From: Vulcanibacillus modesticaldus | GTDB lineage: Bacteria > Bacillota > Bacilli > Tepidibacillales > Tepidibacillaceae | Length of the DNA: 64,000 nt | Reading direction: 5' to 3' | NCBI RefSeq assembly: GCF_001730235.1 | Contig: NZ_MIJF01000046.1 | Coordinates: 1 to 64,000 of the forward strand | In this document: piece after piece, positions 28,592 to 36,766 of the stretch | How the letters are laid out: each line of letters begins with the position of its first letter | Position numbering within the stretch: the stretch's first letter is position 1 | Notes under the pieces: model-generated | Seen by the model: only the letters and a program-made list of their open reading frames with translations | Told to the model about the DNA's origin: nothing | The model's database searches: none | Position numbers and translations under genes: made by a program

Positions 28592-29326
28592 TTAGTCTAA
28601 ATCTTTCTGCTTTACTCCCATATTGATTTGCGCCAATTCAGGAATCTTATCTAGTAATTTGATAACATCAAATAGAGTAAAGTTTTGGTCTAGGGGATAA
28701 AGATGCTCAATTATTCTTTTAATTAGTTGAAAATCTTCTGGTGTGTCTACGGTTAAACGATATTGACTTAAATCTTCTTTGCTAGCTACATTTCCTAAAC
28801 CGAAAAGTTCAGGATGTTTATAAATAAATGGGGTTACGTGTTCTCTTTCAAATGGTTTTGTTGCTTGAAAATGAGCTTTTTCTAGGGATTCAAAGGAAAA
28901 AACCTCTGTATCCATCCCCCTCGGATAACTTCTTTTTAATATATTGGAAACATAATCGTAGACATTTTGATGGAGTAGATAATATTCGATAACTCTATCG
29001 ATAATCTGTGGGTCGATTATAGGACAATCTGAAGTTAAACGAACTATTATGTCAGCTTGAAATTTCTTTGCCGCACCATAATATCTAGCCAGTACATCTG
29101 CTTCAAGCCCACGGAAATAGATAATACCTAGTCGTTTACTTAAAGCAATTATCGGAAGGTCCACTTCTTTAACTGTTGTTGCAATGACTATTTCATCTAG
29201 TAATTTTGATCTTTTTATTCTCTCAATTTGATATTCCAGTAATGGCTTATTTAAAACTGATTTCAAAACCTTTCCTGGCAGCCTAGTAGAATTCATCCGT
29301 GCCTGAATGATCGCAACGATTTTCAC
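28592..29326 (-). CDS. pseF: CMP-pseudaminic acid synthetase / SpsF-like cytidylyltransferase
   Basis: 244 residues with a GTG start. AIIQARMNSTRLPGKVLKSV is the nucleotide-binding loop of the SpsF/PseF cytidylyltransferases, and RLTSDCPIIDPQIID supplies the metal-binding Asp. It activates pseudaminic acid with CTP. The name spsF is used for the same family in Bacillus spore polysaccharide loci. It sits between pseC and pseG in the operon. Confidence 0.85.
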   Translation of the reverse strand: MKIVAIIQARMNSTRLPGKVLKSVLNKPLLEYQIERIKRSKLLDEIVIATTVKEVDLPIIALSKRLGIIYFRGLEADVLARYYGAAKKFQADIIVRLTSDCPIIDPQIIDRVIEYYLLHQNVYDYVSNILKRSYPRGMDTEVFSFESLEKAHFQATKPFEREHVTPFIYKHPELFGLGNVASKEDLSQYRLTVDTPEDFQLIKRIIEHLYPLDQNFTLFDVIKLLDKIPELAQINMGVKQKDLD

Positions 29327-29359
29327 CTGGAAACACCCACTTTGAGCAATTTTATTAAT

Positions 29360-30547
29360 TTACTTTAAATAGTAGCCGATCACTTTTTTTACTGCCCTAA
29401 TAACATCATTAACATCTTCTTCAGACATTTTTGGAAATAACGGGAGAGTTATCATTTCTTCATATAATTTTTCTGCTTTTGGGCATAGGCCCCGTTTATA
29501 ACCAAGACCTTGATAAAATGGGTGAAAATACACAGGGAGATAATGTACATTAACTCCAATATTTTCAGCCTTAAGTGCTGCAAATACTTCCTTTCTACTA
29601 ACCCATAATCTATCCAATTTAAGGCGGATTACATATAAATGCCAGCTAGATGTTACATTTTTTGCTTGATATGGGATTTGAATCCCTTCTATATTTATAA
29701 AAGCTTCATTGTACATTTTCACGTATTTTTGACGCAATTTAAGAAATTTGTCTAGTTTAGCTAGTTGACTAATACCTAAAGCGGCCTGGATATCGGTGAT
29801 CCGATAGTTATATCCTAGGTGTTGCATTTCGTAGTACCATGGTCCATCGTAATTGATAAGCTGAGAAGGGCTTTTAGTGATGCCATGACTTCGAAATTGA
29901 AGCAATTTCTGATAATACTTCTCGTTATTTGTAGTGATTATTCCTCCTTCACCAGTTGTAATATGTTTTACTGGATGAAAGCTAAACATAGTCATATCAC
30001 TTATTGAACCGATGTGTTTACCTCTATAAATAGCACCCAAAGCATGAGCAGCATCTTCAATTACGATTAGATTATATTTTTTAGCTATTTCTTTAATCTT
30101 TTCTAAATCTACGGGTTGACCGGTGAAATCCACTGGAATAATTGCCTTTGTCTTATAAGTAATAAGTTCTTCTATCTTTGTGGGATCAATGTTGTATGTA
30201 ATGTGATCTATATCTGCGAATACTACTGTTCCACCTTGAAATAGGACACAATTAGCACTGGATACAAAAGTAATGGGCGATGTTATTACCTCATCACCTT
30301 CTTTAATTCCAGCGGCAAAAATCGCCCCATGAAGCGCTGCAGTTCCATTAGCAAAGGCAACTGCATATTTTGAACCTACATAATCTGCTATTTTTGTTTC
30401 AAACCTTTGAATCATTGGACCTGTAGTGAGATAATCACTTTTCAATACTTCAATAACTTGTTTTATGTCCTTGTCATCAATCCATTGCTTGGCATAGGGC
30501 AAATAACTGCTTCTAATTGGTTTTCCGCCATCAATTGCCAATTTCAT
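29360..30547 (-). CDS. pseC: UDP-4-keto-sugar aminotransferase
   Basis: 395 residues. A DegT/DnrJ/EryC1 (AHBA-like) PLP enzyme with FANGTAALHGAIFAAGIKEG, SPITFVSSANCVLFQGGTVV, IEDAAHALGAIYRGKHIG and MFSFHPVKHITTGEGG, where the Lys of PVKH is the PLP lysine. It opens MKLAIDGGKPIRSSYLPYAK like PseC. It transfers an amino group to C4 of the product of PseB. It is separated from pseB by one extra epimerase gene. Confidence 0.9.
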   Translation of the reverse strand: MKLAIDGGKPIRSSYLPYAKQWIDDKDIKQVIEVLKSDYLTTGPMIQRFETKIADYVGSKYAVAFANGTAALHGAIFAAGIKEGDEVITSPITFVSSANCVLFQGGTVVFADIDHITYNIDPTKIEELITYKTKAIIPVDFTGQPVDLEKIKEIAKKYNLIVIEDAAHALGAIYRGKHIGSISDMTMFSFHPVKHITTGEGGIITTNNEKYYQKLLQFRSHGITKSPSQLINYDGPWYYEMQHLGYNYRITDIQAALGISQLAKLDKFLKLRQKYVKMYNEAFINIEGIQIPYQAKNVTSSWHLYVIRLKLDRLWVSRKEVFAALKAENIGVNVHYLPVYFHPFYQGLGYKRGLCPKAEKLYEEMITLPLFPKMSEEDVNDVIRAVKKVIGYYLK

Positions 30548-30562
30548 GATTAAATACCTCTC

Positions 30563-31510
30563 CTAAGCATTTTTAAGCATTTTTTTTATCCATATTTCAG
30601 TCCGCTTAATGCCTTCTTCAAGGGAAATTTGCGGCTCCCACCCTAATAACTCTTTAGCCTTACTATAATTACATAATAATTTTTGAATCTCACTTTGTGG
30701 GTGAATGTGCTTGACATGTTTTATCCGTGAATCATCTTTAACGATTAATCTTGCTAGATCATTAATTGAGATATCCCTTCCTAATCCAGCATTGATAATT
30801 TCCCCATTGGCTTTGTCGGAATATCCTGCTTGAATGACGAATCTAGCCGCATCCTCTACATAAAGCAGATCTCGCGTCTGCTTTCCATCACCATAAATAT
30901 TTAGCATTTTACCTTCTAATTTATTTTTGATAAAAATTGCTACAACCCCACCTTCACCACCTGTTTTTTGAAATGGACCATAGGTGTTGAAGGGTCTGAT
31001 AACCACTGTCGGCAAATCATAAGCATAGTAATATGAAAGCACCATATTTTCCGCAGCTATTTTTGAACCTGCATATGGTGAAGCTGGTTTTATGGGGTGG
31101 GTTTCTCTAATTCCTTCTTCATCTGTGGCACGATCATAAACCATACATGTACTCATAAAAACTAATTTTGTTCGATGAATTCTACATTGTTCCAAAAGAT
31201 TAAAGGTTCCTAAGGTATCATTTTCGAAAGTAGTTTTGGGATCATCAATACTATCTTGGACGTTAATACTTGCCGCTAAATGGTAGACAATATCAAATTC
31301 ATTGACAAATAAGTCCTGTAGAACTTGATTGTCTTTGATATCACCTACAATAAAACCTTTAAACCCACCATTGCCTAAGAATTCTAATAGATTTTCCTTT
31401 CGTCCATTGGATAAATCATCTAAAACCCAAACTTGTTGACCATCATCTAGCAGTTGTTTCACTACCCATCTTCCGATAAATCCTGCTCCTCCAGTCACTA
31501 ATACTTTCAT
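30563..31510 (-). CDS. NAD-dependent sugar epimerase/dehydratase (extended SDR)
   Basis: 315 residues. GGAGFIGRWVVKQLLDDG is the Rossmann NAD-binding loop. MSTCMVYDRA gives the catalytic Ser/Thr, and SPYAGSKIAAENMVLSYYY gives the YxxxK pair. RPFNTYGPFQ and GDGKQTRDLLYVEDAARFV are typical of UDP-hexose 4-epimerases and related dehydratases. This is not one of the six standard Pse enzymes, so the locus probably makes a second nucleotide sugar, or an epimer, for the same glycan. The product cannot be predicted. It lies in the operon between pseB and pseC. Confidence 0.85.
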   Translation of the reverse strand: MKVLVTGGAGFIGRWVVKQLLDDGQQVWVLDDLSNGRKENLLEFLGNGGFKGFIVGDIKDNQVLQDLFVNEFDIVYHLAASINVQDSIDDPKTTFENDTLGTFNLLEQCRIHRTKLVFMSTCMVYDRATDEEGIRETHPIKPASPYAGSKIAAENMVLSYYYAYDLPTVVIRPFNTYGPFQKTGGEGGVVAIFIKNKLEGKMLNIYGDGKQTRDLLYVEDAARFVIQAGYSDKANGEIINAGLGRDISINDLARLIVKDDSRIKHVKHIHPQSEIQKLLCNYSKAKELLGWEPQISLEEGIKRTEIWIKKMLKNA

Positions 31511-31538
31511 CCTATCCTCCCAATTTTAAGAATAAATA

Positions 31539-32543
31539 TTAAATTATATCTTGTGATAAAATCAGCTCCCGTACTTCTTCAAGCGCTAAAGGTTGCTGAT
31601 TATGTGAACTATAACTTCCTATTAGAGATTTATTCCTATTTTGATTACAATTTCTATTTAAAAGTCCGTTAAATACGATAAACATCTCCGGTAGTTCCAA
31701 TGAATAGCGTGATTCCTCAATTGTCATCAGTTCTTCAAACATCTTTTCTCCAGGTCTAAGTCCGATTTCTTCGATAGAGAGCTGCTCCATATTAATTTTG
31801 TATTTTTTACTAACTTCTTCTAGAACAACAGTTACTAGATCTTTGAGACGAATAACTGGCATTTTAAAAATAAAGATTTCTTTCCCTTGTGATTCTTTTA
31901 AAGCCTTAATCGTCAAAGTAACCGCTTCGTCCACCGTCATCATAAATCTAGTCATATTAAGATCAGTAACTGTTATCTTTTTATCTTCTAATATTTGCTT
32001 TTTGAATAAAGGAATGACTGACCCCCTAGACCCGATCACGTTACCAAAACGGACAGCTGTAAAAATCGTTTCGTGGGGACCTTTATTATATTGGGCTGCC
32101 AAAATTAATCGTTCTGCAGTTAGCTTAGTTGCTCCATAAGTATTAGTAGGTGATATCGCTTTATCAGTACTGGTAAAAACCACCCTTTTTGCACCAACTA
32201 CCAATGAAGCACGAATCACATTGTTGGTGCCAATAATATTTGTTTGTACAGCTTCAAAAGGATTATATTCACATGATGGTACGTGCTTCATAGCAGCCAA
32301 ATGGAAAACGTAGTCAATATCTTGCATCGCCCTTATGATTCGATCATAGTCCCTGATATCACCAATTAAATAGCGGATATTGGAATAAGTCCCAATTTTA
32401 TTTTGCATTTTAAACTGTTTGTACTCATCCCGACTAAAAACTCTAATTACTGTTGGATCATCTTGAAGAATTTTACTAACCAACTTTTGTCCAATAGAAC
32501 CCGTACCACCAATAATCAGCACTTTTTTTCCTTTAAAGTACAT
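31539..32543 (-). CDS. pseB: UDP-GlcNAc 4,6-dehydratase/5-epimerase
   Basis: 334 residues. GGTGSIGQKLVSKILQDDP at the N-terminus, FHLAAMKHVPSCEYNPFEAV, STDKAISPTNTYGATKLTAE, RFGNVIGSRGSVIPLF and LRPGEKMFEELMT are the motifs of the PseB/FlaA1 dehydratases that start pseudaminic acid synthesis. AAAGGAGAAAAC precedes the ATG. Only 34 bases separate it from the surface-protein gene upstream, and no terminator is seen there. The sugar genes are therefore probably co-transcribed with the proteins at 32.6-36.0 kb. Confidence 0.9.
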   Translation of the reverse strand: MYFKGKKVLIIGGTGSIGQKLVSKILQDDPTVIRVFSRDEYKQFKMQNKIGTYSNIRYLIGDIRDYDRIIRAMQDIDYVFHLAAMKHVPSCEYNPFEAVQTNIIGTNNVIRASLVVGAKRVVFTSTDKAISPTNTYGATKLTAERLILAAQYNKGPHETIFTAVRFGNVIGSRGSVIPLFKKQILEDKKITVTDLNMTRFMMTVDEAVTLTIKALKESQGKEIFIFKMPVIRLKDLVTVVLEEVSKKYKINMEQLSIEEIGLRPGEKMFEELMTIEESRYSLELPEMFIVFNGLLNRNCNQNRNKSLIGSYSSHNQQPLALEEVRELILSQDII

Positions 32544-32577
32544 TCAGTTTTCTCCTTTATAAATCTGGTAATCACGA

Positions 32578-33861
32578 TTAGAACATTTCACGCCAACTTA
32601 AAGCTACCCCAACTTCGGCTGTTCTAGAAGTGGATGCCGAAACTGTTAAAGTATCACCTGGTGATAGAATCAAGTCCAAACTATCTAAGAATAGATCTTT
32701 AGAAATATTCTTGGCAACTTGTGTAGATATAACTAGGTCACCACCTGTAACAGTAGTTGCTGATGTATCATATTCAATAACGCTAGTATTGGTGTTAATA
32801 TCCGTCCAACTTGGCGTACCACCTAATGTAGTATTCTTTATCAAGCGAACTTCTGCATTCTTTGTACCATCAACGCTAACTGACAAATAATCCAGTCTAA
32901 TTCTCACACGATTTGTTTTCGCTTGATATGTTGATTTATTGCGTATGGATAAAATTGCTACTTCAGATGAAACTCCTGTTTTGTATGAAGAAATTGAGTT
33001 CCTAGTATCGATTGCCGCAGTTATTTTACCTTCAACAAATCCCATTGCACTCAGAGTTTGTAATGTAATATTAGTATTGTTAGTTGTATTTTTTACTTCC
33101 GCCATAATTGGAAACGTTGGATTAAAAACAGTTGGATCTGTACTAGTGTTTGCATATTGAATACTATGAGCAATAATAAAATCACCGGTTGATGGATCTT
33201 CTATGCCAAAAACAACATAACCATAACCAAGCCATTGATAATTAATAAAATACACATTACCTTTAGTCTGATCTAAGGTAACCCCACTTACACCGGTACC
33301 ATCGAATTTATCCCCATTCCAACTAGATTGAGCAATCCAAAAGTCACTTCCATTCTGTCTACGTAAAATTCCGAAAGAACTTCCATTGTAACCAAAAAAG
33401 AATCCATCCGTATCATCACCTACTCCAATTATTTGTGTACTTCCCGCAACTCCAGTAGTAAATGAAGCGGTAAAACGCACAAGAGCCCCAATTCCTGGTA
33501 AATAGCGAAGTACATTTTTTGTTGCGATTTTAGCAGATGAGCTTGTTGCAGCGGTCGTTTGTAACACTGCTTTACTATTTGAGGTTGTAATTGTCCCACT
33601 CCCTGTCGTAGTAGATGTAACTAAATCAGAATTAATATTGTAGTTAAATGTCCAGCCGGTAACAGCAGTCATTTCAGCAACACGTAATTCCTTAAAAGCT
33701 GTAGAATTGAAATTCGCAATATTACCATTAATATCATATACAAGCGTATTTACCCTTCCACTACTATTAACTGCAATTTGGGTTGGACTACCACCACTTG
33801 AACCATGAATTAATGGTTTTAATTGCTCGGGATCCTCATTAAAAACTTTAATTCCTGACAT
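32578..33861 (-). CDS. Ser/Thr-rich putative surface protein, paralogue A
   Basis: 427 residues from ATG 33861, with GAAGGTGAT in front. It begins MSGIKVFNEDPEQLKPLIHG and then has a beta-rich chain with Thr/Ser clusters (TTTGSGTITTSNSK, TTAATSSSAK), a jelly-roll-like middle (GFFFGYNGSSFGILRRQNG) and a C-terminal domain ending SASTSRTAEVGVALSWREMF. There is no signal peptide or membrane span. The opening NEDP...VNSSGRV motif recurs in neighbouring proteins and reminds me of DUF6385-type proteins of sporeformers. It is a close paralogue of the next gene. Placement directly before pseB and near maf makes it a candidate for glycosylation with pseudaminic acid. The function is unknown. Confidence 0.65.
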   Translation of the reverse strand: MSGIKVFNEDPEQLKPLIHGSSGGSPTQIAVNSSGRVNTLVYDINGNIANFNSTAFKELRVAEMTAVTGWTFNYNINSDLVTSTTTGSGTITTSNSKAVLQTTAATSSSAKIATKNVLRYLPGIGALVRFTASFTTGVAGSTQIIGVGDDTDGFFFGYNGSSFGILRRQNGSDFWIAQSSWNGDKFDGTGVSGVTLDQTKGNVYFINYQWLGYGYVVFGIEDPSTGDFIIAHSIQYANTSTDPTVFNPTFPIMAEVKNTTNNTNITLQTLSAMGFVEGKITAAIDTRNSISSYKTGVSSEVAILSIRNKSTYQAKTNRVRIRLDYLSVSVDGTKNAEVRLIKNTTLGGTPSWTDINTNTSVIEYDTSATTVTGGDLVISTQVAKNISKDLFLDSLDLILSPGDTLTVSASTSRTAEVGVALSWREMF

Positions 33862-33922
33862 AAAAATCACCTTCTCACAATCTTTCTTCATTTTCAATTA
33901 CTAGACATAAACTTTTTAAAAT

Positions 33923-35206
33923 CTAGAACATCTCACGCCAACTTAAAGTCACTGAAACTTCAGCCGTTCCAGATGTGGATGCTGAAACTGTCAGAATATC
34001 TCCCGGAGATAAAAAAATGTTCAAATCACCCAAGAATAAATCTTTGGAAATATTTTTAGCTACTTGTGAAGATATAATTAAATTACCTCCCGTAACGATA
34101 GTTGCTGATGTATCATATTCAATAACACTGGTGTTGGTGTTAATATCCGTCCAACTCGGCGTACCACCTAACGTAGTATTCTTTATCAAGCGAACTTCTG
34201 CATTTTTTGTACCATCTACACTAATAGATAAAAAATCTAATTTTATTCTTACACGATTCGTTTTGGACTGATATGTGAACTTATTTCGGATAGTTAAAAT
34301 TGCTTTCTCAGTAGAAATATTTGTTTTGGATGCGGAAATCGAATTTCTAGTATCAAGTGCATCAGTTACTATTCCCTCATTAAAAGCCATCCCACTAGCC
34401 GTTTCTAACGATATATTAGTATTATTAGTAGTGTTTTCTACTTCGGCCATCAATGGTAAAGTATTATTAAGTAAAAATGGCTTAGTGGAAGAATTAGCGA
34501 AACGTAATTTGTGGGCAATAATCAAATCACCTGTTGAAGGGTCTTCGATTCCAAAAGATACATAGCCAAATCCTGGAGCTTGGAAAGTAATATAATATTC
34601 GTTACCCTTGGCAGGGTCTAAGGTTACACCACTTACCCCCGTACCATCAAACTTATCCCCATTCCAACTAGATTGAGGAGTCCAATAATCCGTACCATTT
34701 TGTCTACGCATTACTCCAAATGATGTGCCATTATAACCAAAAAATAGCCCATCAGTCTCATCTCCAATGCCAATAATCTGTGTGCTTCCGGTAACACCAG
34801 TCGTGAATAAAGCTGAAAATCTAACGAGTGAGCCAACACCTGGTACCGCACGTATTACTCTAATGGATTCAATCTTTGCTGATGAGTTGGTTGTAGCTGA
34901 CGTTTGTAACACTGCTTTACTATTGGATACTGAAACATTTCCACTTCCTGTAGTTTTTGAAATTATCATATAGGGGTTAACATTATAATTAAATAACCAA
35001 CCAGCCTCAGCAAATATTTGTACAACACGTAAATCCTTATATGAAGAGGAAATAAAATTGATCATATTACCATTAACATCATAAATAAGTGTCTTTACTC
35101 TTCCACTACTATTAACAGCAATTGGAGTTGGACTACCGTTATTTAAACCATGGACTAATGGTTTTATTTGTTTAGGATCTTCATTAAAAACTTTAGTTCC
35201 AGACAT
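33923..35206 (-). CDS. Ser/Thr-rich putative surface protein, paralogue B
   Basis: 427 residues from ATG 35206 (AGAAGGTGG in front), MSGTKVFNEDPKQIKPLVHG. It aligns with paralogue A along the whole length. The C-terminal 120 residues are nearly identical (RVRIKLDFLSISVDGTKNAE, AEVRLIKNTTLGGTPSWTD), while the middle has diverged more. This points to a tandem duplication followed by change in the exposed part. It has no signal peptide, as expected for a protein made in the mother cell and assembled on the spore, or exported in a non-classical way. It is probably in one operon with the pse genes. Confidence 0.65.
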   Translation of the reverse strand: MSGTKVFNEDPKQIKPLVHGLNNGSPTPIAVNSSGRVKTLIYDVNGNMINFISSSYKDLRVVQIFAEAGWLFNYNVNPYMIISKTTGSGNVSVSNSKAVLQTSATTNSSAKIESIRVIRAVPGVGSLVRFSALFTTGVTGSTQIIGIGDETDGLFFGYNGTSFGVMRRQNGTDYWTPQSSWNGDKFDGTGVSGVTLDPAKGNEYYITFQAPGFGYVSFGIEDPSTGDLIIAHKLRFANSSTKPFLLNNTLPLMAEVENTTNNTNISLETASGMAFNEGIVTDALDTRNSISASKTNISTEKAILTIRNKFTYQSKTNRVRIKLDFLSISVDGTKNAEVRLIKNTTLGGTPSWTDINTNTSVIEYDTSATIVTGGNLIISSQVAKNISKDLFLGDLNIFLSPGDILTVSASTSGTAEVSVTLSWREMF

Positions 35207-35270
35207 AAAACCACCTTCTCTCACCAAATTAATAAGTTTTCAGATTTAAAAAATTTAAATCTGTTAATGC

Positions 35271-36002
35271 TCATGGCATTACTGGGTTCCCTTGTGATTG
35301 ATAATAGACATCGATTACAGCGGGTTTATCAGCAATCGTTGAACGATAGGCGATTCGATAAAAACGAATAAATCTCGTTGGGGTCAAAATTTTAAATGAA
35401 TTAGGTTTGATAGTATCCTCTGGAAGATCCGTTTCATAGATCGAATTATCGGGGCTGTTTTGAAGTTGAACCGTTACAGTATTAACTAAACTACGATTTA
35501 CCACGATAAACGAAGTTCTAGTACTTTGTGAAACATCAAAAGGTTGGGTAAAATTATAGTTATTCAAACTTGGTAAATTTTTAATTACGATTTCCCTGTA
35601 AGATATGGGATTGATCGTGATGTCAGCAACTACTTTCAATCGTCCTTCTGGGTCTGTAATAATCGGTAATACCTTTGAATCATCAACACCAAAAATTTGG
35701 ACTTTTTCAATAATTTCTTTATCATCACCTAAATCAACATACTTTAATTTATCGCTATCAAATGTGTTTCTTGTAGATTCACCCTCGGAAAAAATCTCAA
35801 TAAGTCCATCTGATTTTGATAGGTCAGCTATACTTTCATAACTATTACTCAACTTTCCTATTTGCATTTCCTGTACCTCTAATTCATTTACTAAATTCAA
35901 AGGTTTACTACTTTTGCTTTTTCTTTTTTTCTTAACAGTAGTTTTTTTCTTTTTGGCAATAATTTTCTTCTTTTTTGTTGAGGAACTTCCTTGACGTTTC
36001 AT
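35271..36002 (-). CDS. protein with Lys/Ser-rich tail and DUF6385-like C-terminal domain
   Basis: 243 residues from ATG 36002 with TGGAGG in front. The first 38 residues are almost only Lys, Ser, Thr and Arg (KRQGSSSTKKKKIIAKKKK is typical). An acidic Ser-rich linker follows. The last 110 residues are a beta domain (FDVSQSTRTSFIVVNRSLVN, ILTPTRFIRFYRIAYRS) that also closes the repeat protein at 46.0 kb and that I associate with DUF6385. Basic Ser/Lys tails occur in spore coat proteins such as CotG. It leads the operon of surface proteins and pse genes. The assignment is by pattern only. Confidence 0.6.
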   Translation of the reverse strand: MKRQGSSSTKKKKIIAKKKKTTVKKKRKSKSSKPLNLVNELEVQEMQIGKLSNSYESIADLSKSDGLIEIFSEGESTRNTFDSDKLKYVDLGDDKEIIEKVQIFGVDDSKVLPIITDPEGRLKVVADITINPISYREIVIKNLPSLNNYNFTQPFDVSQSTRTSFIVVNRSLVNTVTVQLQNSPDNSIYETDLPEDTIKPNSFKILTPTRFIRFYRIAYRSTIADKPAVIDVYYQSQGNPVMP

Positions 36003-36209
36003 TTTAAACCTCCATAAAAACACTTTTATAATAAAAATTTATATATGGTAAAATATTCATTTTATTAATCGGTTGCGCATATTTTGCTGAAAATAAGGCT
36101 CAAAATTAATTAAATAGCATATCATATAAGAACTAAAATTTATGTAATCTATGAATTTTAAACCTTCTTTTCCTCGTTATTAGATCCTATTATCAAAGGG
36201 GTGGTTACT

Positions 36210-36440
36210 TTGGAAGATCTAGCTACTTATGAAGAATTAATTGCTAGGATTATTGAGGAAGCAAAAAAACTACAGCATTTATTTTGGTCAAAGGAAGAAT
36301 TACAGCAACTACAAAGGGATATTGATTCGTTAGAAGAGCGGTTGCTACACTTAAGTTGGGCAACTCTATCAAATTTGGAATGGTACAAAGATGAAGGATG
36401 GAAAAAACTGTTTGACAGAGAGAATGACTTAAGATGTTGA
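36210..36440 (+). CDS. small coiled-coil protein of the maf operon
   Basis: About 76 residues from a TTG at 36210, preceded by AAAGGGGTG at proper spacing; a GTG at 36201 is the other option. The chain is helical and charged (EELIARIIEEAKKLQHLFWS, LQQLQRDIDSLEERLLHL). It overlaps the next gene by seven bases. The family is unknown. Such small helical proteins beside maf may be chaperones or adaptors for the acceptor protein, as FliS and FliT are for flagellar proteins. That is inference from position and predicted structure only. Confidence 0.55.
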   Translation: MEDLATYEELIARIIEEAKKLQHLFWSKEELQQLQRDIDSLEERLLHLSWATLSNLEWYKDEGWKKLFDRENDLRC

Positions 36441-36766
36441 AAAATACTAACATTGGTCAGTTGCTAGAAGAATTTACACAAAAAATGACGATAACTATTA
36501 ATAATTGGCGAAATGGTAACGATCAACAGGGACTTCAGAACTTTACCCAAGGGATGCAAATACTTGAAAATATCCTCAAATTTTATCCTAATGAACAGAA
36601 AAATGATCCTATAATATTAAGTGAATTACGCTTTCTATTGGAAAAATTATTAGTATATCTTCAGAATAAAGACCTGATAGGTATCACTGATACTATTGAA
36701 TTTGAACTTCTACCACTCCTTACGAAGTGGAAAAAGGAAGTGGAGATAGATGGAGAAAAAAGATGA
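36434..36766 (+). CDS. small helical protein of the maf operon
   Basis: 110 residues, MLKNTNIGQLLEEFTQKMTI, all-helical with no membrane span or signal. It overlaps both the preceding gene and the Maf gene (its last 17 bases contain the Maf start). Three genes therefore form a tightly coupled unit. The pattern of amphipathic helices (GLQNFTQGMQILENILKFYP, LRFLLEKLLVYLQNKD) resembles four-helix-bundle chaperones of the FliS kind in a general way, but I see no family signature. Confidence 0.55.
   Translation: MLKNTNIGQLLEEFTQKMTITINNWRNGNDQQGLQNFTQGMQILENILKFYPNEQKNDPIILSELRFLLEKLLVYLQNKDLIGITDTIEFELLPLLTKWKKEVEIDGEKR

Noticed and set aside
36118-36126. CATATCATA as a sigma-K -10 for the maf operon
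   Set aside because: The -10 pattern fits, but no AC-containing -35 lies 16-17 bases upstream, so the evidence is too weak to list as a promoter.
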